64,000 bases of DNA from Paenibacillus sp. YPG26 (lineage in GTDB: Bacteria; Bacillota; Bacilli; Paenibacillales; Paenibacillaceae). A program made the position numbers and the translations under genes. Shown here one piece after another: positions 14,869-22,596 of the stretch. The notes beneath the pieces were generated by a model. That model was not told the origin of the DNA and made no database searches. It saw nothing but the letters and a program-made list of their open reading frames with translations. The stretch is taken from positions 2,638,501-2,702,500 of the forward strand of contig NZ_CP084530.1 in the NCBI RefSeq assembly GCF_023704175.1, in the 5' to 3' direction. The number at the start of each line of letters is the position of its first letter. Position 1 is the first letter of the stretch.

Positions 14869-17800
14869 TCAGCTCATCTTGGTATGTTCAACCTTGGAGG
14901 ATTTAACATGATCCGCTTCGTCCCGTGTAGAGAAAGGCCACCAGTTGGCACTTCCGAACAGCTTCACCATAACCGGAATGAAGAATGGAAGAATAACCAG
15001 GGAATACAAGGCAAGCCCCGTCAGCACCACGGTAGCAATCTGCATCATGGACATGACTCCCGAAGGATACATGGAAGCGAAGGTTCCGCCAAGAATGACC
15101 GCAGCGGACAGAATGACGGTTCCCATATTTCTCATGGCATGAAGAATGGCATCTCCGACCTTCCACGATTTGTTCTCATTGAACCGGTCCATCAGGAAGA
15201 TACTGTAGTCTATACCCAGCGCTACAAGAATTACGAATCCGAAGAATGGCGTTGCCCAGCTGATCCCGGACATGCCCATAATCTTCACGAAGATAAGCTC
15301 AGTAACTCCCATGGAAGTATAGAAGGTGAGCACCAGTGAAGCAATTAGATAGATCGGCATAATTACCGAGCGAAGCAGCAGTACCAGAATAATGAATATA
15401 CCGGCCAGCATTAATATAACCGTACGAGTATAATCTTCATTAGAGATGGATCTCAGATCGTTAAAAGTACTGGATACTCCCCCGAAGCCAATCTCGGCCT
15501 CAGCCAGCTTCGTACCTTGAACTGCGCGGTCCACCGCAGCCTTGATCTGATCCACCTGGCTGATCGCCTCTGTGCCATACGGATTCTCAGAGAAGACAAC
15601 ATCCAAGGTCATAATCTTGCGATCCGCAGACAGGTAGGTATCGAACAACTGGGTTATATCCTTATTGTCCAAGGCTTCATCAGGGACATAGAAGCCGCCG
15701 AGTCCGCTATCTGCAGTCCCGACCTGATTCAGGTAATCCTTGGCTGAATCAAGTCCGCCGGAGACCTTGGCAATTCCGTCCGCACTCTGACTAAGTCCGT
15801 CAGTAAGCTTCGAGATCTGTCCCGAGAACTGGGTGAATCCGTTCTGCACCTGCTTCTGACCGTTCTCAATCTGAGACAGCCCGCTCACTACCGAAGGGAT
15901 TCGGTCAATAATCTGACCTTGACCGGAAGCCGCTTGATCCAGCCCCGATTCGAGCTGCGAGATACCGCTGATCAGCTGATCAAATCCGCCCGCTAATGCG
16001 GACTGGCCTCCGGCGATTTTGGCCAAGCCTTCATTGGCCTGCTTGAGGCCGCCGGCGGCTTGATTCAGAGGTGCCTGCAGCTGCTTGAGCCCGGCAGCTA
16101 ACTGAGTCATACCTTTGCCCGTTTCTGTAACTGTGCCCCGAATAGTCAAATAATCGGGGTCTGACGCGAGCTCAGGATACTTGCTCTCCAGGCTGCTGAA
16201 TTTGCCGCTCAGGCCGTTCAACCCTTGCGCTGCCCCGGTTAATTGCTCGTTAACTCTGGATAACCCGCCGTTAATCGAGCCAAGTCCCTGCCCGATCTGC
16301 TGATAAGACTTCAGAAGCTGCTGCTGCGCGGCGGCCAGCTGTTGTGCGCTTTTCTTCGCCTGCTGCAGTCCCTGCTTAAGCTGACCCGCCCCGTCAGAGC
16401 CGCTTCGTATTCCCTTCTCAATAGCTGTTAACCCGTTATTCAGCTGGGAGATTCCATCCTTCAGCTTCGCCGTACCTTCAGCAAGCTTCCCTGTGCTATC
16501 GGCCGCCTGTTTGAGCTTCGGCTCGTTCTCACTTAACGAGTTACTCGCTTTAGCAAGGCCATCCTTGATGGTATTCAATCCTTCGTTCCCTTTACCAAGA
16601 CCTTCACCGACGGTCTTCACCTGCTCCGTCAGCTTGAAGTCCTTCACTTCATCACCAGTTGGGCGGCTTAATCCACGCACACTCGCAACTCCATCAACCG
16701 ACTTGACTTCCCGGCTAATCTTCTCCGCCAAAGTCATATACTCTGCAGAATCCATACGTTCATTGTTCTTGATTACAATGGAAGTAGGCAGCGATTCTCC
16801 CGGCTCAAAGCTGTCAGAGATGATATTGAAGGCTTTGACCGACTCATAATTGTCGCCAATCTCTTCCATACTGTTGAAGGATACCTTACCGCTGTAAGTG
16901 AACACGAATGGAAGCGTGAATACAGCTACAAGCAGAAGCGCCGCCCAGGGACGCTTAAGTGAGAAGGCGCCAAACATACCCCAGAACTTGTTCTCCTTGT
17001 GCTCCAGAGACCCTTTTGCAGGCCAAAAAATCTTGGTACCGAGTACCGCCATGAAGAACGGCACCACTGTGAGGAGGGCGAGCAGCATAACAGCAACCCC
17101 CACCGCTACCGCAGCGGCTGACTTATACAGAATGAATTCAGACAAGCCAATTGCCGCAAAACCGACAAGAACAGCAAGACCTGAGAAGAACACCGTCTTC
17201 CCTGCGGTACGGTATGTAGCTATAATGGCTTCCCATTTATCATCCGTATGCTGAAGCTCTTCCTTGAACCGGCTTATAAGCAGGATACAGTAATCTGTGC
17301 CTATGCCGAACATAATCGCGACCATGAAGATCTGGGTGAAGGTGGACAGCGGAAAGTCGAAAGAATCAACCAGGAATGCAACCACCGACTGAGCCACTAC
17401 ATAGCTGATCCCAACGGTCAGCAGAGGAATAAATGGAGCCACGAACGAACGGAAGCTTATGAACAAGATCAGAAGAATAAATACAACGGTAATGTACTCC
17501 GATTTCTTAAGTCCGCTCTCGGAGCTTGCAATCGTATCTTCATTAATCTGCTCTTGGCCCGTCAGATAATGCTTCACTGGAACAGAATCCAGCGTACTGC
17601 GGATATCCTTAACGGTATCCTTGAGTGGACGTCCGTCCATCTCAACAGAGAGGGAGGTGAGAATCGTCTTGCCATCCTTGGAGATCATCTTATCGGCTGC
17701 GTCCGGGGTAGAGAACGGGTCTGTTATGGACACAATTCCGATCTTGGCTTTGGCATCATTCAGTTTCTGAATGCCGCTTTTGATGGAATCCTTGGCCTCC

Positions 17801-18042
17801 TGATTCAGAGGATTGTCTTCATGAAAGACGAGCGCGATCTGCGTCTCTTTCCCTCCGCCCTTCATGGCGCTGATCTCCTTCATTAAGTCAGACGCCTCGG
17901 ATGAAGCATAGCCGGGAGGCACAGACAAATTGCCTTTCTGCCGGACCAGATCCGCCATGGAAGGAGCTGTTAGCATTAAGCCTACGGCAGCGGCGATCCA
18001 GAAGAGGATCATCCACCACCTCGCTTTTAGTATAAATCTCAT
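14869..18042 (-). CDS. ydgH: MMPL-family RND transporter (YdgH-like)
   Basis: 1057-residue exporter with two MMPL modules, each with a first helix, a large external loop and five further helices. RND motifs include FGIGTDYCILLISRFKEEL (about 245-263) and LVALGIDYSIFLMDRFNE in the second half. Between them is an exceptionally long repetitive region (about residues 490-770) rich in G-L-x-Q-(L/A) units, predicted as a long external coiled coil, as in YdgH/YhgE-type proteins. The ATG follows the marR stop directly (TAA-ATG), so the pair is coupled. The substrate is unknown; MmpL relatives move lipids or amphiphilic drugs. Confidence 0.9.
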   Translation of the reverse strand: MRFILKARWWMILFWIAAAVGLMLTAPSMADLVRQKGNLSVPPGYASSEASDLMKEISAMKGGGKETQIALVFHEDNPLNQEAKDSIKSGIQKLNDAKAKIGIVSITDPFSTPDAADKMISKDGKTILTSLSVEMDGRPLKDTVKDIRSTLDSVPVKHYLTGQEQINEDTIASSESGLKKSEYITVVFILLILFISFRSFVAPFIPLLTVGISYVVAQSVVAFLVDSFDFPLSTFTQIFMVAIMFGIGTDYCILLISRFKEELQHTDDKWEAIIATYRTAGKTVFFSGLAVLVGFAAIGLSEFILYKSAAAVAVGVAVMLLALLTVVPFFMAVLGTKIFWPAKGSLEHKENKFWGMFGAFSLKRPWAALLLVAVFTLPFVFTYSGKVSFNSMEEIGDNYESVKAFNIISDSFEPGESLPTSIVIKNNERMDSAEYMTLAEKISREVKSVDGVASVRGLSRPTGDEVKDFKLTEQVKTVGEGLGKGNEGLNTIKDGLAKASNSLSENEPKLKQAADSTGKLAEGTAKLKDGISQLNNGLTAIEKGIRSGSDGAGQLKQGLQQAKKSAQQLAAAQQQLLKSYQQIGQGLGSINGGLSRVNEQLTGAAQGLNGLSGKFSSLESKYPELASDPDYLTIRGTVTETGKGMTQLAAGLKQLQAPLNQAAGGLKQANEGLAKIAGGQSALAGGFDQLISGISQLESGLDQAASGQGQIIDRIPSVVSGLSQIENGQKQVQNGFTQFSGQISKLTDGLSQSADGIAKVSGGLDSAKDYLNQVGTADSGLGGFYVPDEALDNKDITQLFDTYLSADRKIMTLDVVFSENPYGTEAISQVDQIKAAVDRAVQGTKLAEAEIGFGGVSSTFNDLRSISNEDYTRTVILMLAGIFIILVLLLRSVIMPIYLIASLVLTFYTSMGVTELIFVKIMGMSGISWATPFFGFVILVALGIDYSIFLMDRFNENKSWKVGDAILHAMRNMGTVILSAAVILGGTFASMYPSGVMSMMQIATVVLTGLALYSLVILPFFIPVMVKLFGSANWWPFSTRDEADHVKSSKVEHTKMS

Positions 18043-18510
18043 TTATTCTTTACTCCCTTCTTCGAACAGTCTGGCCAGCTTCTCAAAGCTGGTAATGAAA
18101 GACTCAATTTCTTCCTGATTGAAATGGACTAGATATTTGGCCACCACTTCCTGTACCTTCTCATCTGCCTTGCTTGAAATCTCATGTCCAAGCTCTGTGA
18201 GTGACAGATATACAAGTCTGCGGTCCTCCTTATCACGAGTCCTCTCGACAAGTCCCCTGTCCACAAGCCGGGTAATGATCGCCGTAATTGAGCTCTTGCC
18301 CACACAGAAAGCATCCGCCAGCTCCGTCGAAGTACACTCGTGCTGTGTCTTGATATAGTACAAAGTCTGGTACTGATCAACGGTCATGTCATCTTGAACA
18401 ATCTTGGCAATTTCACTACTGAGCCGCTTGGTCACGGTAGCCGAAGCAGTTACGTAGCGCTCAATCAGCTCTTTGGACTGCTGTTCCACTCCTCTTCCCC
18501 CATTTTGCAT
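18043..18510 (-). CDS. ydgG: MarR-family transcriptional regulator (YdgG-like)
   Basis: 155-residue winged-helix repressor. The recognition region is TSTELADAFCVGKSSITAIITRLVDRGLVERTRDKEDRRLVYLSLT (about residues 60-104), with the RDKEDRR wing typical of MarR proteins and long terminal dimerisation helices. It is immediately upstream of the MMPL exporter, the same arrangement as ydgG-ydgH in B. subtilis. A palindrome overlapping the promoter suggests autoregulation and ligand-relieved control of the exporter. Confidence 0.9.
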   Translation of the reverse strand: MQNGGRGVEQQSKELIERYVTASATVTKRLSSEIAKIVQDDMTVDQYQTLYYIKTQHECTSTELADAFCVGKSSITAIITRLVDRGLVERTRDKEDRRLVYLSLTELGHEISSKADEKVQEVVAKYLVHFNQEEIESFITSFEKLARLFEEGSKE

Positions 18511-18529
18511 AATGATTCAATCCTCAAAT

Positions 18530-18546
18530 AGTTCGATAATAGAACT
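18530..18546. promoter_or_regulatory. MarR-type operator candidate
   Basis: AGTTCTATTATCGAACT (read on the minus strand) is an imperfect 17-bp palindrome with AGTTC/GAACT arms. It lies 20 bp upstream of the marR ATG and covers a TATTAT that could be the -10 box. Position and symmetry fit autorepression. Confidence 0.6.
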
Positions 18547-18582
18547 TTAAATCTCCCCGGCCCAAAAGTCAACTTGAACATG

Positions 18583-18629
18583 CAAAAAAACCAATGAAAC
18601 CATGTAGTCGCTACATCATTTCGTTGGTT
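18583..18629 (-). terminator. terminator of the acetyltransferase gene
   Basis: Long hairpin (AACCAA 18589-18594 with TTGGTT 18624-18629, inner GAAA/TTTC and ATGTAG/CTACAT), followed on the minus strand by TTTTTTT. Confidence 0.8.
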
Positions 18630-18699
18630 GCTGGCCATTATTTATATGCGGGCATTCCAGATAGATTCTAACCGAACTCCATGAATATCCCGAACTGCA

Positions 18700-19137
18700 C
18701 TATTCCTCCTGCTCGTGAAGCTCCGCCTCATATACACAGCGGAAGCGTTCTACTCCATTAGGGAGCTTGCTGCTGGTCTCTATAACGAACCCAATATTTC
18801 TATAAAAGTCAACGCCCTCCTCGTCTGTCTCAGCGATGATCCTGTCCGGCTTCTCTTGGTACAGAACCTCAAGTATGATCCCTCTGCCATACCCTTGATT
18901 TCTATGCTCGGGAGAGATCGCCAGATGATTGATAACCAGCGCGTTCTGATCTTCCATCTTATAACCGATAAGGCCAATCAACTCTTCTTCATGCTTCAGC
19001 GCGTACAGCTGAGCCTCTCTATCCTCCTGATACCGCTTAATGGCTTCCGCCAGCAGGTCTTCATCCGAATAGACAGCATATTCAAGGATCCGGCTTATAT
19101 CCGGACTCTCCACTTGATTCTTCACATTCACTAACAC
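18700..19137 (-). CDS. GNAT family N-acetyltransferase
   Basis: 145-residue acetyl-CoA-dependent acetyltransferase. The acetyl-CoA loop is RNQGYGRGI (about residues 79-87), preceded by the beta-strand VINHLAISPEH and followed by AETDEEGVDFYRNIGF, the classic GNAT C-terminal pattern. The start is GTG at 19137, with AAGGGGC 7 nt upstream. Single gene with its own terminator. The substrate is unknown. Confidence 0.88.
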   Translation of the reverse strand: MLVNVKNQVESPDISRILEYAVYSDEDLLAEAIKRYQEDREAQLYALKHEEELIGLIGYKMEDQNALVINHLAISPEHRNQGYGRGIILEVLYQEKPDRIIAETDEEGVDFYRNIGFVIETSSKLPNGVERFRCVYEAELHEQEE

Positions 19138-19253
19138 GCAATCAGCCCCTTCTATGTCAAAAACATCACTTGTAAGTTTACTCTATTGGCAGGGTTAACA
19201 ACAAATTTGTTAAATCAGTCAAACTAAAATTTCAAAATTCAAAAGTAAACATA

Positions 19254-19281
19254 TTGCAATTCATTAAATTCCCAGTATAAT
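19254..19281 (+). promoter_or_regulatory. sigma-A-type promoter
   Basis: TTGCAA (19254-19259), 16-bp spacer, TATAAT (19276-19281), 34 bp upstream of the next gene's start. Confidence 0.7.
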
Positions 19282-19315
19282 ACTTGGTATAAAGACAATA
19301 TTGAAGGTGATGGTT

Positions 19316-19651
19316 ATGATGACTCAAGCGGCAGTTAAGCTCTCCCAGCGAATTGATGATTACCTGGATCTTCTCAATTATGCGAAGCAGATTGGTGATG
19401 GGGAATGGCATACTCACATTTTGCTCACCTTGGAGACGTTATATAATACAAGCGAGGATGAGCTGCACAAGGAAATGGAAGAAGAATTGTGGAGGCAGTT
19501 TGATCAAATAAACGCCCGGATGATGGATCTATTTATTCAGATCCGCCGAAGCGCAGATGATACCACCAAGCAAATGCTGCTTGAACAGATGTGGACGCTG
19601 AAGCTAGAGCGGGTAACCCTCTCACAACAAATTAAATCTCATTCGAAATGA
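19316..19651 (+). CDS. small all-helical protein of unknown function
   Basis: 111-residue acidic protein (MMTQAAVKLSQRIDDYLDLLNYAKQ...) predicted as a four-helix bundle, with heptad-like spacing in EELWRQFDQINARMMDLFIQI and LLEQMWTLKLERVTLSQQI. GAAGG lies 8 nt before the ATG at 19316; a TTG at 19301 in the same frame is less likely. A good promoter precedes it. No family recognised and no catalytic residues evident. Confidence 0.7.
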   Translation: MMTQAAVKLSQRIDDYLDLLNYAKQIGDGEWHTHILLTLETLYNTSEDELHKEMEEELWRQFDQINARMMDLFIQIRRSADDTTKQMLLEQMWTLKLERVTLSQQIKSHSK

Positions 19652-19662
19652 TAGCTGGAAAT

Positions 19663-19696
19663 CAAAAAAGAGGCATGCAGTGGACTGCTCAGCCTC
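19663..19696 (-). terminator. terminator of the methionine-rich gene
   Basis: Stem GAGGC (19670-19674) with GCCTC (19692-19696) and an inner GCAGT/ACTGC; on the minus strand it is followed by TTTTTTG. It may also stop the convergent plus gene. Confidence 0.65.
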
Positions 19697-19814
19697 GATG
19701 AAATGACTCATGGCAATTTTGGGGATTGCCGTGAACATTGCAGTTATTCAATTGGTATGATTCATGCATTAATGAGACCTAAGCTTCATTCTGAAATGTA
19801 AGCTGTTATCCGGA

Positions 19815-20033
19815 TTACACGGATGTTTGTTTCATCTCGCGCATCATCTTCATCATCATAGTCATCATTTCATCGCAGTCTTGCATTTTCTTCATCATCA
19901 TGCCCATATCCATGTCCATGTTCATCATGTCCATATTTGAGCAGCATTCCATCATCATCTTCATGCTGTTCATCTTAGACATCATATCTTCCATACACAT
20001 GTTCATCATCATTTGCATGCACATTTTATCCAT
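19815..20033 (-). CDS. methionine/cysteine-rich small protein (33 Met in 72 residues)
   Basis: 72-residue peptide beginning MDKMCMQMMMNMCMEDMM. I count 33 methionines and 5 cysteines (positions 5, 13, 30, 31, 53), with many MxM, MMM and CC patterns, the soft-metal ligands used for Cu(I)/Ag(I). There is no signal peptide or membrane helix; charged residues are spread throughout. GGAGG lies 8 nt upstream of the ATG, a TTGCAA-17-TATTTT promoter is upstream and a terminator downstream, which argues for a real gene. The coding strand is a degenerate ATG/ATGATG-type low-complexity run. A metal-binding or spore-associated role is inference only. Confidence 0.7.
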   Translation of the reverse strand: MDKMCMQMMMNMCMEDMMSKMNSMKMMMECCSNMDMMNMDMDMGMMMKKMQDCDEMMTMMMKMMREMKQTSV

Positions 20034-20071
20034 TCATCTCGCCTCCTCTCTTGTGAAATATTTCCTATTTC

Positions 20072-20100
20072 AAAATACTATATTCCAAGCCTATTTGCAA
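20072..20100 (-). promoter_or_regulatory. promoter of the methionine-rich gene
   Basis: On the minus strand: TTGCAA (20095-20100), 17-bp spacer, TATTTT (20072-20077). An inverted repeat GAAATA-N5-TATTTC lies between -10 and the ribosome binding site at about 20055-20071 and may be an operator. Confidence 0.5.
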
Positions 20101-20156
20101 GAGTTTTCCACTTGTTTTTTTATAAGTTTCATAGTATAATATCATACTTTTCACAT

Positions 20157-21665
20157 TTATCCTGTAGGTATTTGCGGTGAAATTATATAAAAAAGAATAA
20201 CCTCCCTAGGGAGGTTACAGATTGCAGACAAACTTCTTGTTCCCGTTAGGAACACAGGAGTTTGTCTTTGTTTTTTTCTGTAAGAGATCATAAATAAAGC
20301 CAAATATCGCTTTGAGCCACCGGACTTCCAGAGCCAGGTGGCTAACTTTTTGAGGTTCATGCAAGCAAAAACGAGCATCGCCTGCATGGAAACTTTACGA
20401 AGTCCTCGTAAAGTCGTCCAGCGCATGCCATGCTTTTCCTTTAGATCTGCAAATACGCGCTCAATCGTTTCCTTGCGCTGTGAGTAAATTTGTTTGTTTT
20501 CATCGGTATGCCGAAGGTGGTCTGCTTCTTCCAGATAGTCAGCCCAAATATGGCGGCTAATTCGCTTAGTGAAGTCCTTGCTTTCGGTACACTGACTCAA
20601 GAAGGGGCAGTCTTTGCATATTGTGGGATCGGAACGATACATCTTGTACCCTTCCCGGTTCGTCAATTCATAGGTTAGAAACTCATGGTTCGGACAGATA
20701 TAGGCATCGTAGTGCTCATCGTATACGTAATCATATTTCTTGAAAAAGCCATCCTTTGTACGAGGTCTTGTGTATGGCATAACAGGCCGTATCCCGTCAT
20801 CGATCAGCAATTTACTAATGTAGGGAGTCTTGTATCCAGCGTCAACTGCTACAGCTGTGGGCTTGCCCAGAGACTTCTTTACGAGCTCAAGCACATCCTC
20901 AAACACCTGGCTGTCATGTACATTTCCTGGAGTTACTTTCGCACCCAGAACAAAGCCGTTGCGGTCGCAGGCCGTATGAAAACTGTAGGCAAATACACGT
21001 TCTTTTTCGCCCTTTACAAATAGTCCGCTCTCAGGGTCGGAGATGCTTGTTTTTGTTTCTTTCAGAGCGGACTTAGGCTTTTTTCCGAAAGGCTTCTTCC
21101 CATGCTGGATCCGGTCTTCATTAATCTCTTTATCAAGCTGCTCTTGGTACTTTTTGCTTTGCTCCTGTACCATCGTTTTTTCATATTTATTTTTGTTGGC
21201 GTTTGCCTTCACATGCGTTGCATCCATGAAAAGCACGTCTGGCTCTACAAAGCCATGCCCTAAAGCTTCTTCCAGAATACGTGCAAAAATGGATTCAAAA
21301 ATATCCGTGTCCTTAAACCTGCGAACATAGTTTTTACCAAAAGTGGTGAAGTGGGGAATGGGCTGGGTGAAGTCATAGCCGATGAACCAGCGGTAAGCTA
21401 CGTTAGTTTCAATTTCCCGAATGGTTTGGCGCATGGAGCGAATGCCAAATAGATACTGGATAAGCACGATTTTAATCAGAACTACGGGATCGACACTCGG
21501 ACGCCCCGTAACCGCACTGTATTTATCTTGAACCAGCTCGTATATAAAACTAAAATCGATCGCATTTTCTAACTTGCGAACCAAATGATCCTTAGGCACA
21601 AGGTCGTCTAGCGCATTCACAGAAATCTGAAAGCGACCTTCATAATTATTTTTACTAATCATCAT
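20157..21665 (-). CDS. IS1182-family transposase, copy 1 (altered C-terminus)
   Basis: 502-residue DDE transposase with an N-terminal DUF772-type domain (YEGRFQISVNALDDLVPKDHLV...). The catalytic acidic residues are in LFMDATHVKANANKNK, VAVDAGYKTPYISKLL and ERVFADLKEKHGMRW. A homopolymer at 20271-20277 has seven T where copy 2 has eight A on its coding-opposite orientation. The frame therefore shifts after MISYRKK, and the last ~37 residues differ from copy 2 and run out of the element into flanking DNA. The conserved DDE core is intact, so activity is possible. Confidence 0.92.
   Translation of the reverse strand: MMISKNNYEGRFQISVNALDDLVPKDHLVRKLENAIDFSFIYELVQDKYSAVTGRPSVDPVVLIKIVLIQYLFGIRSMRQTIREIETNVAYRWFIGYDFTQPIPHFTTFGKNYVRRFKDTDIFESIFARILEEALGHGFVEPDVLFMDATHVKANANKNKYEKTMVQEQSKKYQEQLDKEINEDRIQHGKKPFGKKPKSALKETKTSISDPESGLFVKGEKERVFAYSFHTACDRNGFVLGAKVTPGNVHDSQVFEDVLELVKKSLGKPTAVAVDAGYKTPYISKLLIDDGIRPVMPYTRPRTKDGFFKKYDYVYDEHYDAYICPNHEFLTYELTNREGYKMYRSDPTICKDCPFLSQCTESKDFTKRISRHIWADYLEEADHLRHTDENKQIYSQRKETIERVFADLKEKHGMRWTTLRGLRKVSMQAMLVFACMNLKKLATWLWKSGGSKRYLALFMISYRKKQRQTPVFLTGTRSLSAICNLPREVILFYIISPQIPTG
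20198..20217. repeat. left copy of duplicated palindrome flanking IS copy 1
   Basis: TAACCTCCCTAGGGAGGTTA, identical to the copy at 21752-21771. With its left flank it keeps the T-run (ATTCTTTTTTATAT on the minus strand), so this is the part of the original rpiA terminator that still has its U-tract. Confidence 0.9.
20226..20277 (+). terminator. inward-facing terminator at the 3' end of IS copy 1
   Basis: Stem AGACAAACTTCT with AGGAGTTTGTCT (one mismatch) plus inner GTTCC/GGAAC, followed by TTGTTTTTTT on the plus strand. It points into the element, against the transposase direction. Confidence 0.7.
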
Positions 21666-21702
21666 TTACACCTCGAATCAACCTTTTCCTTGACTTATTC
21701 TA

Positions 21703-21750
21703 CAAAAAAAGTCTGTAGACCTGCTCCTTTCGGAACTTTGTCTACAGACT
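21703..21750 (-). terminator. inward-facing terminator at the 5' end of IS copy 1
   Basis: On the minus strand, AGTCTGTAGAC (21750-21740) pairs perfectly with GTCTACAGACT (21720-21710) and is followed by TTTTTTT. It lies upstream of the transposase start and would stop transcription entering from rpiA. Confidence 0.75.
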
Positions 21751-21751
21751 G

Positions 21752-21771
21752 TAACCTCCCTAGGGAGGTTA
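21752..21771. repeat. right copy of duplicated palindrome flanking IS copy 1
   Basis: Second copy of the 20-bp palindrome, 18 nt after the rpiA stop. On the minus strand it is followed by CAGTCTG of the IS end rather than by a T-run, so this rpiA-proximal hairpin has lost its U-tract. Confidence 0.9.
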
Positions 21772-21789
21772 TTCTGTCATCCAACGTAT

Positions 21790-22464
21790 TTAGTTACCTT
21801 GAATAACCTCAGTCCGTCCATCCTCGTACCCGATAACCGCTCTAGTTGCAATCCCGATGAACAGCCCGTGATCGACAATTCCGGTAATCCGCTTCAATTC
21901 CTCTGCAAGCTGCTGCGGAGACTCGATCCGCCCGAATGACGCATCAATAATGTAATTGCCATTATCCGTTACCACAATATCCTCGCCCTTCATCCGAATC
22001 TCAAAAGGTACAGGATAGCTCTCACGAAGAGTCTGCAGCGTCCACTCATAACAGAATGGCACAACTTCAATCGGCAGCTTGAACGCGCCCAGCTTATCCA
22101 CTGCCTTACTGCCATCAGCAACCACGATGAACTGATCACTATGAAGAGCCACAAGCTTCTCGCGAAGAAGCGCGGCCCCGCCGCCTTTGATCAGATTCAG
22201 CTCTGGATCAAGCTCATCAGCGCCATCAATAGCAATATCAAGCTTATCCACTTCAGATGGGTTCAACAACGGAATATTATATTTAAGGGCAAGCTCTTCC
22301 GAAGCCTTCGAGGTCGCAATCGCTGTAATCCTGAGGCCTTCAGCTACTCTCTCCCCTAACTTCTCAATTGTAAAATAAGCAGTGGAGCCGGTTCCAAGCC
22401 CCACAGTCATGCCGTCTTTGACCCATTCGGCGGCCAGATATCCTGCCGCTTGTTTTCCATTCAT
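21790..22464 (-). CDS. rpiA: ribose-5-phosphate isomerase A
   Basis: 224-residue RpiA, which interconverts ribose 5-phosphate and ribulose 5-phosphate in the pentose phosphate pathway. Signature motifs are GLGTGSTAYFTIEKL (phosphate loop, about residues 22-36), AIDGADELDPELNLIKGGGAALLREK (active site, about 78-103) and a conserved GNYIIDASF strand. GGGAGG precedes the ATG by about 7 nt. The terminator 18 nt after the stop has been split and duplicated by an IS1182-type element. Confidence 0.96.
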   Translation of the reverse strand: MNGKQAAGYLAAEWVKDGMTVGLGTGSTAYFTIEKLGERVAEGLRITAIATSKASEELALKYNIPLLNPSEVDKLDIAIDGADELDPELNLIKGGGAALLREKLVALHSDQFIVVADGSKAVDKLGAFKLPIEVVPFCYEWTLQTLRESYPVPFEIRMKGEDIVVTDNGNYIIDASFGRIESPQQLAEELKRITGIVDHGLFIGIATRAVIGYEDGRTEVIQGN

Positions 22465-22544
22465 GTGCTGTTCCTCCCGGTATGTATTGGCTTGCCTCTA
22501 TCATACCAAATGTATGCAGGGGTTGGCACCCTTTTCGGGGCAAT

Positions 22545-22571
22545 CAAAAAAAGCCTGCTTCCATGCAGGCT
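22545..22571 (-). terminator. terminator of the MFS gene
   Basis: Stem AGCCTGC (22552-22558) with GCAGGCT (22565-22571), followed on the minus strand by TTTTTTTGA. Confidence 0.85.
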
Positions 22572-22596
22572 CCGCTCTGAACACGATCCACTCTGT

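Larger units (their letters stand above)
20218..21751 (-). mobile_element. IS1182-family insertion sequence, copy 1
   Basis: A 1534-bp element with imperfect terminal inverted repeats (CAGTCTGTAGACAAAG at the transposase 5' end, CAGATTGCAGACAAAC at the other). It carries one transposase gene on the minus strand and is nearly identical to the element at 61724-63257. It is flanked by two copies of a 20-bp perfect palindrome that forms the stem of the rpiA terminator, so the host hairpin was duplicated as the target. Hairpins near both ends face inward and look like intrinsic terminators. Confidence 0.9.

Noticed and set aside
17248..17886. 212-codon plus frame antisense to the MMPL gene
   Set aside because: The MMPL protein is a clear family member in the other strand; this frame has no initiation signal.
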